Below are positions 30,957 through 40,927 of a stretch of 64,000 nucleotides of DNA, one piece after another. This DNA is from Chitinophagales bacterium. Lineage in GTDB: Bacteria > Bacteroidota > Bacteroidia > Chitinophagales > Chitinophagaceae. Below the pieces are notes generated by a model, which searched no databases, was not told the DNA's origin, and saw nothing but the letters and a program-made list of their open reading frames with translations. Position 1 is the stretch's first letter. Each line of letters starts with the position of its first letter. The translations under genes and the position numbers were made by a program. The stretch covers positions 2,046,001 to 2,110,000 of the forward strand of contig JAFLBI010000001.1 of the NCBI GenBank assembly GCA_017303835.1, given 5' to 3'.

Positions 30957-33035
30957 TTATTGATTATTAAGAATTTGATTTGTATCAAAAATTGATGATT
31001 CCATTGGCTTAAGTTCTGCTTTATCTAACTTAATAGAAAGAATATTAGCCTGATTTACTTTAAATGGAATCATCACGCCCTGAATATTCCGATAATCACT
31101 GTAAGTAGTAAATGTTTCAAAGAATCCACCACCTTTTCTTGGCTCTAGTTTATTAGAGAATAAAACAAATTTATCAATCAGGAAAGTCCTTTTGTTGATG
31201 TAGTACTTTTCAACGTAATCTTTATAGTTAAGCTTTAATACATATGCACTATCCTTTTCATTATTCTCTTCTGCAAATTTTATTACAGCTCCAAAGACTT
31301 GTTTACGTAAATACAAATCGAATCCATATACCCTGTTAACCCAATTACCTTTTACATCAGATTGGGAAGGGAAGTTTGACACATACTTATCACCCGAAAG
31401 CAAAGAATATCTTGGTTTGAAATAATCTGCACCCAAGATCATCCTCATTTGCTCAGTTACTTCAAAGAGAAAACTATTCTTTAACTGATTGGGGTATTTA
31501 AACCAAAGCTTGTTATTTGCTTTCATACCCGGCAAAGACTGAACATACTCAAAATACAACCCTTGCATTTTTAATTTTTCCGCACCGATAGCCTGAAAGT
31601 GCTTTTCTAAAATGCCCTCTGTATTTTTTGCATATAATTCCTCATCAAAAATGGCACTGATCTCCTTTTTATTTTGCGGTTTCATCATGTTATCAGAAAT
31701 AATATTGCCAGCAGCGTCAATCAATAAATACCGAGGAATAGCATCTACTATATAAGCTTTCGGAAATGGATTTCTGAAATCACCTTCTGCATGCAATACA
31801 TATCCATGAAGGTCTTCTTCTTTTACGGCTTTCAACCAATCTTCTTTTGATCTGTCAAGAGATACACTTAAAAAAACCACATCCTTACCCTCATAAGCTT
31901 TTTCCAACTCGCGCTGGTAAGGGATTTGTGCTCGGCATGGCGCACACCAGGATGCCCAGAAATCAACAAAAACCATTTTCCCTTTAAAATCATCAAGACG
32001 ATACACTTTACCTGAGGCATCCTGTAATGTAAAATCAAAAGCACGCTTTCTAGCCTTACTTAAATCAGGTAGCTTATTCTTAGTCAACTGGGACAAACGA
32101 TCTGCATAAAAGTCGCGTACAAATTGATCAGAATTATTCAGTAAGAAATCAACATAAGCTTGATTCTTTAGCCCATTAACCGCTAGCTCAATTTTTAATT
32201 TTTCACCATAAAGGTAATTTTTGAGTCCTTGGTCTGTTATGTACTTCTGGATTGCCTCAGCTGCAATAAACTGACTGATATTCTTTTGCTTAATTGCATC
32301 AAACGAAATACCATACTTCTCTAAGGTTCTAGCTGCATATGCATTTGTCAAGTCTGTTACATATTCCTTCATAAACGGAATATTAACTACTGTTCTTCCA
32401 AGTTTTGCCGCTTGTAAATACCTAAGGTTACTTTCTATTGTTACTAATGACATTGTATCAATTTCCGTAAATCTTCTTAATACAAGTTTAGACAACTGCA
32501 TATCCTGTTTGAATTTTGGAATAGCATTTACGAGTGGAGATTCCGCTTTCATCGCTGCATCAAGACTTACTTCAGCTTTATTCAACGGTGAATTATCTAG
32601 GAATAAAATTTGATGCCAATCTCTAATACTCAGATCAATACCTGTTGCTTCCAAAGCCTTGTAATAAGACTGATATATAGTCTGCAACTTACTTCCTTTA
32701 GCATTACCTGAAATACTTATAACACTTTGTTGCAAGGAAGGCTTATCAATCGTGATGTTAAATGACTCTCCAGGCACTAAATAATAATACTGAGATTGCG
32801 TATTCCCTGCTTTAATCTCAACAAATTGAGGTTCGTGCAGCTTAAGCTTCCCGGAAAATTGCTGATTAGTACTATCCACTGTAAACTTTTGCATCTTGCC
32901 GTCCCTGATCATCTGAACCTCTTTTACCATTTTCGCAATTGGGCCTGTTAGCTTTCCAGCAACTACTGCTTCCTGTGCAATAAGTGAAATAGAAAGGGAT
33001 AATCCAACGAATAACAGATGTATATACTTTTTCAT
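30957..33035 (-). CDS. TlpA-like thioredoxin with DUF4369 and LolA-like parts
   Basis: 692 residues, exported (signal peptide MKKYIHLLFVGLSLSISLIAQ). The N-terminal 130 residues are DUF4369-like (GKLTGPIAKMVKEVQMIRDG, then QPQFVEIKAG-type strands). Residues about 330-470 are the TlpA/AhpC-TSA thioredoxin domain with KMVFVDFWASWCAPCRAQIPY (active-site Cys near 365 and 368). Residues 480-690 resemble the LolA-like fold: EKHFQAIGAEKLKMQGLYFEY, NKLWFKYPNQLKNSFLFE, INKRTFLIDKFVLFS. A fusion of redox and LolA-like parts is unusual. It is the last gene of the second SusC/SusD block (53 bases after susD) and ends at the bidirectional terminator. Confidence 0.85.
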   Translation of the reverse strand: MKKYIHLLFVGLSLSISLIAQEAVVAGKLTGPIAKMVKEVQMIRDGKMQKFTVDSTNQQFSGKLKLHEPQFVEIKAGNTQSQYYYLVPGESFNITIDKPSLQQSVISISGNAKGSKLQTIYQSYYKALEATGIDLSIRDWHQILFLDNSPLNKAEVSLDAAMKAESPLVNAIPKFKQDMQLSKLVLRRFTEIDTMSLVTIESNLRYLQAAKLGRTVVNIPFMKEYVTDLTNAYAARTLEKYGISFDAIKQKNISQFIAAEAIQKYITDQGLKNYLYGEKLKIELAVNGLKNQAYVDFLLNNSDQFVRDFYADRLSQLTKNKLPDLSKARKRAFDFTLQDASGKVYRLDDFKGKMVFVDFWASWCAPCRAQIPYQRELEKAYEGKDVVFLSVSLDRSKEDWLKAVKEEDLHGYVLHAEGDFRNPFPKAYIVDAIPRYLLIDAAGNIISDNMMKPQNKKEISAIFDEELYAKNTEGILEKHFQAIGAEKLKMQGLYFEYVQSLPGMKANNKLWFKYPNQLKNSFLFEVTEQMRMILGADYFKPRYSLLSGDKYVSNFPSQSDVKGNWVNRVYGFDLYLRKQVFGAVIKFAEENNEKDSAYVLKLNYKDYVEKYYINKRTFLIDKFVLFSNKLEPRKGGGFFETFTTYSDYRNIQGVMIPFKVNQANILSIKLDKAELKPMESSIFDTNQILNNQ

Positions 33036-33087
33036 ATTAACTACATTCTAAATTTGATTAAAGCCTTTTAAATTGTACAGGCAAGTG

Positions 33088-34512
33088 TTAGTATCCCGGA
33101 TTTTGTGTCAGATTAGGGCTTGTATTCATCTCCGACTGTGTAATAGGCCAAAGGTTATAGTGTGGCTTGTAATTTGCGGCCTTATGCGGCAATGCTCCTA
33201 ATACTGTGTTTAATCTATTGGTACGTTTCAAATCATACCATCTATGACCTTCACAGAACAGCTCAGTTACTCTTTCTTTTTCAATAGCAGCTAACATTGT
33301 TGCTTGTGTTGTTGCTGTTGTATTGGGTAAACCTGCCCGATTACGAATAAGATTTAGATCTTCTGCAGCAGAATTAGTACCTGTAATCTTAGATTGCTGC
33401 GCTCTAGCTTCTGCACGAATCAAATACATTTCTGCGAGACGCTGTACAATGAAGTCTTGTGGTGCGGCTGCAATTGTTGCAGCTGCTGCTGAAGTATTAT
33501 AGAGATATTTATTGGGAAAATTGAATCCAAATAAATTAATCACCCAATTACCATTAACTCTTCTTTGGTCTCCTGTTTCAAAACTGCTGATAACATTGGT
33601 AGTAAGGGCACAATAATTGGTGGTTGCATTACCTACAGAAGCAGGGATCGTTAACCATCCAATAACTGTTCTGTTATCGAAAAGTAAACCCGTACCAGTT
33701 GAGCCAAAAGAAAAGATCGCCTCTCGTGAACCTCTGCGGAAAACGTTATTGACGCCTGTAACCAGCTGGTATTGCCCGCTACTGATCACTTCACTTGCAG
33801 CATTTTCGGCGTTTGTCCAATTGCCAAGATATAAATGAACTTTTGCTAGAAGTGCCAATACTTGATACCGATTATGAATAGTTATTGAATTACTAGCATT
33901 AACAGTAGTAGGCAAATCGGCAGCAGCTTCTGTTAAATCTTTAATGACAGCAGCATACACTTGTGCAACAGGTGTTCTTGGTTTGGTCAGATTTTCCGAT
34001 GTACTGGTAGAAGTAATCAATGGCACGTCACCCCAAGAGTTTGCCATAAGAAAATGCTCATATGCGCGCACATATTTTGCAGCAGCAATGATTTGCTTTT
34101 TTTCAGTTTCATTCATAATTGTCGGGTCAACTGAAGGCATTTTAGCAATTAATTCATTTGCTCTATATGTCGGTAAATAGAACCAACTCCAAGGAATCAG
34201 GTTGGTATTAGTGGGAACAATATTTCCAGATATTATATCACCCACCTCAGAGCCGGGCATAGGGGTAATAACACCTTCATCAGATATCCAATACGTAAAG
34301 CGAATATAGTTGCCATGTAATGCACCTGATGCCATACCATTGTACATACCGTTGACTGCCGAAAGAATGGTTGGCCGGCTTTTGAAAACAGTTTCAGTGG
34401 CCAGTTGATCAATAGGCAAAGGTGCTTCTAAAAATTTTTTACAACCCTGTGTAATCAGGATGAAAACGGCAAGAATAAAGATTACTGTATATTTATTTTG
34501 ATACTTATTCAT
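33088..34512 (-). CDS. RagB/SusD-family nutrient-binding lipoprotein (block A)
   Basis: 474 residues, lipoprotein (ILITQGC at about residues 18-24). SusD N-terminal block KKFLEAPLPIDQLATETVFKSRPTILSAVNGMYNGM; helical TPR-like middle (AAAKYVRAYEHFLMANSWGDVPLITS); C-terminal LIRAEARAQQSKITGTNSAAEDLNLIRNRAGL and RVTELFCEGHRWYDLKRTNRL, both diagnostic. SusD proteins close over the SusC barrel at the cell surface. It sits 18 bases downstream of susC block A. It is clearly paralogous to the gene at 39495-40910 (same motifs in the same order). Confidence 0.94.
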   Translation of the reverse strand: MNKYQNKYTVIFILAVFILITQGCKKFLEAPLPIDQLATETVFKSRPTILSAVNGMYNGMASGALHGNYIRFTYWISDEGVITPMPGSEVGDIISGNIVPTNTNLIPWSWFYLPTYRANELIAKMPSVDPTIMNETEKKQIIAAAKYVRAYEHFLMANSWGDVPLITSTSTSENLTKPRTPVAQVYAAVIKDLTEAAADLPTTVNASNSITIHNRYQVLALLAKVHLYLGNWTNAENAASEVISSGQYQLVTGVNNVFRRGSREAIFSFGSTGTGLLFDNRTVIGWLTIPASVGNATTNYCALTTNVISSFETGDQRRVNGNWVINLFGFNFPNKYLYNTSAAAATIAAAPQDFIVQRLAEMYLIRAEARAQQSKITGTNSAAEDLNLIRNRAGLPNTTATTQATMLAAIEKERVTELFCEGHRWYDLKRTNRLNTVLGALPHKAANYKPHYNLWPITQSEMNTSPNLTQNPGY

Positions 34513-34530
34513 AACTGATAAATTTTGAGG

Positions 34531-37500
34531 TTATAAAGTGACCTGAATACCAGCTGTCCATGATTTGATCATGGATCCTCCCCTTGAAAAAACTTGCTCT
34601 GGATCTTTGTAAATGAACTCAGAAGTCCAGGTAGCTATATTCTGACCTCTTAAATAAATAACCACTCTAGATAGTTTCGCTTTCTGTAAAAATTCTGTCG
34701 GAAAGCTATATGACAATGAAATATTCTTTAGTCGGACATACAAAAGGTCTTTCAATGTAGCAGATGACAATGGATAAATAGCCGTCAACAAGTTGGTAGT
34801 TGTATTTGAAGCGGCACCGGAGAATAGCCTTGGAAATCTTGCATTATCACCAGGCTGCTTCCAATACCCGCCTGTAATAATGGATACAGGATTATTTAAT
34901 TGACCCGGATAGGTATTATTAAACATCCAGTTAGTAGTTAACTGTCTAGAGAACTGGAAAAGAAAGTCTAATTCAAACCCTTTATAACTTAACGTATTAC
35001 CCAATCCACCAAACGTTCTTGGTATTGCAGAACCAATAAAAGTTCGATCATTATTATTAATTAAACCATCCTTATTTAGGTCAGTAAAAATAGGCAGGCC
35101 TGTAGCCGGATCAATACCTTCATAAATCTGTGACCACTCAGCATTTAAAGGTAGTCGTGGGCTATTGACCGGCAGACCAATTTTCATCCTGCTTCCATAT
35201 GTAGATTTTTCAAGCTCAGGAAATTTCAATAACTGATTCTTCAATAGGGTGATATTGAAGTTTGTTTTCCACTGAAATTTTTTCTGGGGCAAAGTATTTC
35301 TTGTAGTCAACTCAAATTCCCAACCTTTATTTTCAACTACAGCAGGGAGATTGGTAATAAAGCTTGAGAAGCCTGTTTGTGTTGGCACTGGCGTACTGGC
35401 AAGCAAATTGGTTGATCTTGTTCTATACCAGTTTGCACTAACTAATACACGATCATTAAAGAAACCAAGCTCTAATGCCAAATCTAACTTTCTACTCATT
35501 TCCCAACTGATTGATGAATCTGTAAGATAACTTGGAGAAAGACCGGACTGACCATTATAGAAGTTGGAAGAATATAAGCTGGTAAATCTATAATCAGAGA
35601 TATTATCATTTCCAGTTGTACCAAAGCTGCCACGTATTTTACCATAACTTAAAGCAGGTAAAATATTTTTCATCCATTTTTCACTGGTAAATATCCAACC
35701 CAGACCTACAGCACCAAAATCGCCCCATTGCTTTTTAGGTCCAAATCTTGAAGATCCATCTCTCCTGAATGTTAGATTAATCAGGTATTTGCTATCCCAA
35801 TTGTAATTGAATCGACCAAATAAGGAATTAAAACGATATATATTAGATGAATTGGAGCGTCCCGAAATACTGGTTGCAGCAGCCCAACTCTGTAATAATA
35901 AGTCTGAAGTAAAACCATCTAGACTTAAACTATTGTTTGTATTTTTTCGATCGAAAAAGGTGGAGCCCAATAACATATCCACCTTACCCAGACCAAGTTT
36001 GGTAGTATAGCTTAATTGAGGTTCAATATTGATTGAAGTAAATACCGCTTTTGACCAGCCTGCATTAGGAATAGTAGTACCAGGATTTAATGGATTGATT
36101 GCTGAAGAAGGGGTTGTTGTTTGATTAATACGTTGTTGTTCATTATATCCAAATTGTGTTTTAAAAATTAACCCAGGTAAAATTCTATATGAGATATCCA
36201 GATTAGCAATTAGGTTATTCGTACTATTTACCGTTCTAGCTTCTTCAACAGCAAGAGGATTTAGCAATAAACTGTTCTGTGTTATAGATGGCAATGGCCA
36301 CCAAGGTGTACCGTCTGCATTTCTCATAGGCATATTAGGTGGCATACTTTGTAATAAACCACCAGATCCGCCTCCGCGCGATGGTCGGAGATTCGTTACA
36401 GTAAAACTTGTAGAAAAAGCTAATTTAAATCTGTCATTATTTGACGTATGATTCACACTTAGCGAAACAGAAGATCTTTCTAGATTTGGGCTACCACGTG
36501 TAATATCAGCTTGTTTGAAATATCCCGCACTAGCGTAGAAACTGAGCTTTTTATCTCCTCCTGATAAATTAGCCTGAGCATTGACAGCTGGTGCTCTATT
36601 ACCAAACTCATATTTTACCCAATCTGTTGTGGCAAAAATCTGATCCCATGAAATAAGATCGGGCGCGTTAGCTGCTGTAGGTGTAATAGGATTTATTGCC
36701 ACTCCTGTTGTGGGGTTATGATTTCCCATTGCAAAAGCATCTCTACGCATGGTCAGATATTCAAAAATATTCATTCGGGGTGGCAGATAGGTAGAAGTAT
36801 TTGCCCATGTATTTACATCGAAGTTGAATTTTGTCGAACCAAGTTTCGCTTTTTTAGTACTAATTAATACCACACCATTAGCACCTCTAGAGCCATAAAT
36901 GGCTGTTGCGTCAGCATCTTTTAAAATTTCAATGCTTTCAATATCTGCGGGATTAATATTATTCATTGTAGTACTTCCTAGTAACATATAACTACCAACA
37001 GCGGTACCTAAACCCCTATTCTGATCAGGCATAACAGCTCCATCTACAATGTACAAAGGTTGATCACCTGCTTCTATGGTATTAACACCCCTAATTCTAA
37101 TTTCCATACCACTTCCTATAGCACCTGAAGTTTGTGTAATTGATACACCCGCTACCCTTCCTTGTATTGCCTGTAATGGATTTGTAATTGACTGACGATC
37201 GATAACATCTGACTTAACTGTTGACACAGCGCCTGTTTTGTTTCTACGTGTTGTTTGACCATAACCAATAATCTGTATATCGTCTAAGGGCGACACTTTA
37301 GACTTCACCTCTACTCGCTGAAAAAGGCTTTTGGCATTAACAATATACTCACGCGTTTCAATATTAACAGAGCTTACCACAAGAATGGCAGGCAACTCAA
37401 TATCTGCAAGCTCAAATACGCCTTTGTCATCTGTTGAAACACCTTTGTTCGTACCTTTTACAACAACAGAAGCACCAATAACTGGTTCATTGCTTTCATT

Positions 37501-37953
37501 CACCACTGAGCCAATGATTTTAATTTTTGGTCCAAGATCAACAGGCACAGTAGCAACTTGATCAAATGCTAAAACAGATTGCACTTTCGGCTTTATCACA
37601 ATCGTTTTCTCTATAAAAGAGTAAGTAAGTGGTTTATTATTTAAACATCGATCCAAAGCCTCAATCAAAGTAACATTTTTTATATCAATGCTAACTCTAC
37701 CTGCCTTATTTAGAGTCTCTACATCATACAGAACATCATAGCCTGATTGGCGACTTATAGAACGTAAAACCTTCTGTATAGAGGCATTTTTCTCAGCCAC
37801 GCTAATTTGGGCAAAGCCTGCAGCAGTACCTTGCAGTACCATGAATAACAAAAATGAAATCATCATTTTCATACGAAGCAGTTTAGGTCTTGTCAGCTTG
37901 AGGGCGCGTGCATTTATGAGTGCGCCTCTAATGCTGAAAAAAATCTTTTCCAT
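34531..37953 (-). CDS. SusC/RagA-family TonB-dependent transporter with STN domain (block A)
   Basis: 1140 residues. The start MEKIFFSIRGALINARALK is typical of the STN branch: a basic extension precedes the signal peptide (MMISFLLFMVLQGTAAGFAQ). STN (about 52-115: ISVAEKNASIQKVLRSISRQSGYDVLYDVETLNKAG), carboxypeptidase-regulatory-like domain (about 140-225: IKIIGSVVNESNEPVIGASVVVKGTNKGVSTDDKG), plug (about 240-370, with GVNTIEAGDQPLYIVDGA and INPADIESIEILKDADATAIYGSRGANGV), then the barrel to the terminal SWTAGIQVTL. The STN domain suggests signalling to FecR. It shares the leader with susC block B. Confidence 0.95.
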   Translation of the reverse strand: MEKIFFSIRGALINARALKLTRPKLLRMKMMISFLLFMVLQGTAAGFAQISVAEKNASIQKVLRSISRQSGYDVLYDVETLNKAGRVSIDIKNVTLIEALDRCLNNKPLTYSFIEKTIVIKPKVQSVLAFDQVATVPVDLGPKIKIIGSVVNESNEPVIGASVVVKGTNKGVSTDDKGVFELADIELPAILVVSSVNIETREYIVNAKSLFQRVEVKSKVSPLDDIQIIGYGQTTRRNKTGAVSTVKSDVIDRQSITNPLQAIQGRVAGVSITQTSGAIGSGMEIRIRGVNTIEAGDQPLYIVDGAVMPDQNRGLGTAVGSYMLLGSTTMNNINPADIESIEILKDADATAIYGSRGANGVVLISTKKAKLGSTKFNFDVNTWANTSTYLPPRMNIFEYLTMRRDAFAMGNHNPTTGVAINPITPTAANAPDLISWDQIFATTDWVKYEFGNRAPAVNAQANLSGGDKKLSFYASAGYFKQADITRGSPNLERSSVSLSVNHTSNNDRFKLAFSTSFTVTNLRPSRGGGSGGLLQSMPPNMPMRNADGTPWWPLPSITQNSLLLNPLAVEEARTVNSTNNLIANLDISYRILPGLIFKTQFGYNEQQRINQTTTPSSAINPLNPGTTIPNAGWSKAVFTSINIEPQLSYTTKLGLGKVDMLLGSTFFDRKNTNNSLSLDGFTSDLLLQSWAAATSISGRSNSSNIYRFNSLFGRFNYNWDSKYLINLTFRRDGSSRFGPKKQWGDFGAVGLGWIFTSEKWMKNILPALSYGKIRGSFGTTGNDNISDYRFTSLYSSNFYNGQSGLSPSYLTDSSISWEMSRKLDLALELGFFNDRVLVSANWYRTRSTNLLASTPVPTQTGFSSFITNLPAVVENKGWEFELTTRNTLPQKKFQWKTNFNITLLKNQLLKFPELEKSTYGSRMKIGLPVNSPRLPLNAEWSQIYEGIDPATGLPIFTDLNKDGLINNNDRTFIGSAIPRTFGGLGNTLSYKGFELDFLFQFSRQLTTNWMFNNTYPGQLNNPVSIITGGYWKQPGDNARFPRLFSGAASNTTTNLLTAIYPLSSATLKDLLYVRLKNISLSYSFPTEFLQKAKLSRVVIYLRGQNIATWTSEFIYKDPEQVFSRGGSMIKSWTAGIQVTL

Positions 37954-37959
37954 AAAGCT

Positions 37960-37992
37960 GGTTGTTTTGGTTTAGTAAATACAAGTCTTGCC
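37960..37992 (-). promoter_or_regulatory. Conserved leader of susC block A
   Basis: On the minus strand: GGCAAGACTTGTATT, a few bases, AAACCAAAACAACC, seven bases before the susC start codon. The same sequence precedes the susC gene at 44347 with minor changes. It probably holds the ECF-sigma promoter or an mRNA-level signal shared by both transporters. Confidence 0.6.
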
Positions 37993-38030
37993 TTTTAATG
38001 TATAACGGTTTTGCATTGCCGTGCCCAACC

Positions 38031-39485
38031 CTAATTTTTCTGTTTTTTTGAAGTAGATACTCTACCTGAAACTTCATCATCAAAGACAGTCCAAGTTGGT
38101 TCGCCTTTTTTCATTTTCTCCATATTTGAATTGATCCTGTTTAAAGCTTTTTCATTTCCAACCGAAAGTTTTGCTAATGTTTTTTGCAATTCAGCCAAAG
38201 CAATTGATTGCGTTTCCAGTGCATCTACACTCTTACCTAGCTTATACTGCACTCCAGCTTTAGCTTCAAATAGTGTAAAGTTTTGGCTATATGTCAAAGC
38301 CTGATTTATCAAGTCTAATGATTGTGTTAACATTTTTTTTTCATCAATCACCTGAAAAACAGAGCGCACGATCTCTCTTATTTTATAGGCATAAATCGTC
38401 AGTTGATAATTAGCCCTTGCGTTTCTGGATATCTGAAGAGCTTCTTGAGTTGAAAACTTTAGCTTTCCGGCAGCGACATCTTTATCAAATGCATCCAATG
38501 CAAGCGAATCTCTGTACTTGATTTTCTGTACATCATATGCTAAAACACTTGTAGTGTATTTTTTCAGAACATCAGTTAGCGCTTTTCTTTCCTTATTTTG
38601 TGTATAGAATTTCATCCTCGCTTCCATCCCTCTCCATTCAACGGGATATTCATCTTTCGGGTCTGGAGGGAAGGAAAGTAAATGGGCTTCTATTTTCTTT
38701 AGCAATTCAACATCATTATTCAGTATTGCACGATCTACGTCATTCTTAGCAACAGCAATTAAAAAAGCATCTATCTGAAATTTTCTTTTCATTCTTTGCT
38801 CATATAGATTTGCCACAAATGCACGCTCAGATTTTAAGTAATTATACAAAGGCCCATCTGTATTCATATAAATAAACATACCCATATCTGCTAAAAACTC
38901 CTGACGCTCTACAGACGATTTACCAACTAGTAGAAAAATTTGATCAAGGATATCTGCTGAATTTAAACGTTGCTTTTTACGCTTATTCAAATATTCAAAA
39001 AGAAACTCAACATCATTTTTCTTGCTTTGATATGCTTCTTCCCAAACTGCTAATGGCTTAGGATCTTTGTACTCATTTAATGCAATACCGGCTTCATTTA
39101 TGAAACGTTCAGCTGGCATGGAACCAGAACTTTTATAGACCAAATTTCCGTTTCCATCTACAAACAAATAGGTAGGATATGCTGTAACCTTATATTTTGC
39201 TGCTAATTCAACACCCTCACCTTTCTCAGCATCAATCTTATAATTAATAAAAGAAGCATTAAACTTATCAGCAACCTCTTTTTGTGTAAAGACATTTTTA
39301 GACATTTGTTTACAAGGGCCACACCAGCTGGTATAGACGTCTACAAAGACAGGCTTTTCCAAGCGCTTTGCTTCATCAAGTATTTCTTTCCAAGAGCCAC
39401 TTGAAAATTGAATATCTGTTTGTGCTGTTACAACAGCTGAGACAAATAGGAATGTTAATACAAAGCTTATAATTAGTTTCTGCAT
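38031..39485 (-). CDS. Thioredoxin-fold protein with helical C-terminal repeats
   Basis: 484 residues with signal peptide (MQKLIISFVLTFLFVSAVVTAQ). The thioredoxin domain (about 23-135) has KPVFVDVYTSWCGPCKQMSKNVF (CxxC near 53-56) and VTAYPTYLFVDGNGN (cis-Pro). The remaining 350 residues are all-helical, with Leu-rich stretches resembling TPR-like repeats (YQLTIYAYKIREIVRSVF, QSLDLINQALTYSQNFTLF). It closes the first SusC/SusD block (77 bases ahead of susC block A). Pairing SusCD with periplasmic thioredoxin-fold proteins is recurrent in Bacteroidota; the substrate is unknown. Confidence 0.87.
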   Translation of the reverse strand: MQKLIISFVLTFLFVSAVVTAQTDIQFSSGSWKEILDEAKRLEKPVFVDVYTSWCGPCKQMSKNVFTQKEVADKFNASFINYKIDAEKGEGVELAAKYKVTAYPTYLFVDGNGNLVYKSSGSMPAERFINEAGIALNEYKDPKPLAVWEEAYQSKKNDVEFLFEYLNKRKKQRLNSADILDQIFLLVGKSSVERQEFLADMGMFIYMNTDGPLYNYLKSERAFVANLYEQRMKRKFQIDAFLIAVAKNDVDRAILNNDVELLKKIEAHLLSFPPDPKDEYPVEWRGMEARMKFYTQNKERKALTDVLKKYTTSVLAYDVQKIKYRDSLALDAFDKDVAAGKLKFSTQEALQISRNARANYQLTIYAYKIREIVRSVFQVIDEKKMLTQSLDLINQALTYSQNFTLFEAKAGVQYKLGKSVDALETQSIALAELQKTLAKLSVGNEKALNRINSNMEKMKKGEPTWTVFDDEVSGRVSTSKKQKN

Positions 39486-39494
39486 AATAATTGT

Positions 39495-40910
39495 TTAATA
39501 GCCTGGATTCTGAGTTAAAGCGGGGTTAGCGAGCAGCTCTCGTGGAGCCACCGGCCATAAATCATAATAAGATTTATAGTTTGCTGCTTTATATGGAACG
39601 GCTGAGAGAACCGTATTCAACCGACCAGTTCTCTTCAGATCATACCATCTGTGTCCTTCGTAGAATAATTCGCACACCCGTTCTCTTTCTATTGCTGTAA
39701 GAATAGCAGGCTGGCTTGAAGAAATGAAATTTGTTAAACCTGCACGGTTTCTAATTACGTTGATATCTGATACTGCACCCGCAAGATTACTTTGTTGTGC
39801 TCTTGCTTCAGCACGGATCAAGAAAAGTTCAGCGTATCTTTGTAAAACATAGTCTTGGGGGTTTGCTGCAGCCTGTGCAGTGGTTGCATTTAGACTATAC
39901 AAATACTTGTTAGCAAATTTTTTCCCAAATAGTGTAACCACCCAATTACCCTCAACCGCTCTTTGATCACCAGACTGAAAAGTTGCGAGTAAGCTTACTG
40001 GTATTGCGCAATTGAGCGTATTTGTATTACCGGCATTAGCTGGAAGTGTATTCCAGCCAATAGCAGTCCTATTCAAAAATGATGCACTTGTAGCAGTCTC
40101 AGCCAATGATAAAATAGCCTCTCTAGACCCTCTTCTGAATACATTATTTACTCCTGTAACAATCTGATACTGACCACTATTGATCACTTCTGTTGCAGCG
40201 GTTTCCGCATCAGACCAGCTCCCTTGATATAAATATACCCGAGCTAAGAACGCCATAGCTTGAAAGCGATTATGAATAGTTCTTGAATTCGAAACATTCA
40301 CGGTTGCTGGCAAATCGTTTGCAGCTTCTCTTAAGTCTTTTATGATAGCATCATATACTGTACTTACAGGTGTTCTGGTGATAGATTTATTGATATCAAC
40401 ACTTGTATTCATCACCAAGGGGATATCACCCCATGAAGTAACCAGCATGAAATGATTAACTGCTCTTACATACTTTGCTGCTGCGATATATTGTTTTTTC
40501 TCTGTCTCAGTAATAACTGTTAAAGGTACATTCGGTAGTGCTTCAATCAACTGGTTAGCTCTGTAAATTGGTGTATAAAACCAAGACCATGAGGGGAACC
40601 ACTGATTGGTTGCAACAAGATTTGCGGTAATCATATCTCCTATTTCTGTTCCTGGGGCAGGCGATATTTCACCCTCATCAGAAAGCCAATATAAAGAGCG
40701 CATTCTTGTAGCGATGTTGGATTGATTTGCAAATGCACTATACATACCATTCATCGCTGAAAGGATTGTTGGTTTTGTCGTAAAAAGGGTTTGATCAGAA
40801 ATTTGGTCATTCGGTAAAGCAACATCTAATGATTTGCTACAGGAACCCACCATTAAAGTGAGCATTATACAATAGGCTATTCTCGTAGCGTATATTGATA
40901 TATTTTTCAT
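39495..40910 (-). CDS. RagB/SusD-family nutrient-binding lipoprotein (block B)
   Basis: 471 residues from the ATG at 40910 (MKNISIYATRIAYCIMLTLMVGSC, lipobox MVGSC); the frame continues 16 codons upstream into the susC coding end and is rejected. Same layout as the block A paralogue: SLDVALPNDQISDQTLFTTKPTILSAMNGMYSAF, AAAKYVRAVNHFMLVTSWGDIPLVM, LIRAEARAQQSNLAGAVSDINVIRNRAGL and RVCELFYEGHRWYDLKRTGRL. It lies 17 bases downstream of susC block B, and nine bases upstream of the thioredoxin-fold gene. Confidence 0.94.
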   Translation of the reverse strand: MKNISIYATRIAYCIMLTLMVGSCSKSLDVALPNDQISDQTLFTTKPTILSAMNGMYSAFANQSNIATRMRSLYWLSDEGEISPAPGTEIGDMITANLVATNQWFPSWSWFYTPIYRANQLIEALPNVPLTVITETEKKQYIAAAKYVRAVNHFMLVTSWGDIPLVMNTSVDINKSITRTPVSTVYDAIIKDLREAANDLPATVNVSNSRTIHNRFQAMAFLARVYLYQGSWSDAETAATEVINSGQYQIVTGVNNVFRRGSREAILSLAETATSASFLNRTAIGWNTLPANAGNTNTLNCAIPVSLLATFQSGDQRAVEGNWVVTLFGKKFANKYLYSLNATTAQAAANPQDYVLQRYAELFLIRAEARAQQSNLAGAVSDINVIRNRAGLTNFISSSQPAILTAIERERVCELFYEGHRWYDLKRTGRLNTVLSAVPYKAANYKSYYDLWPVAPRELLANPALTQNPGY

Positions 40911-40927
40911 GACAATAACTTTAATAT

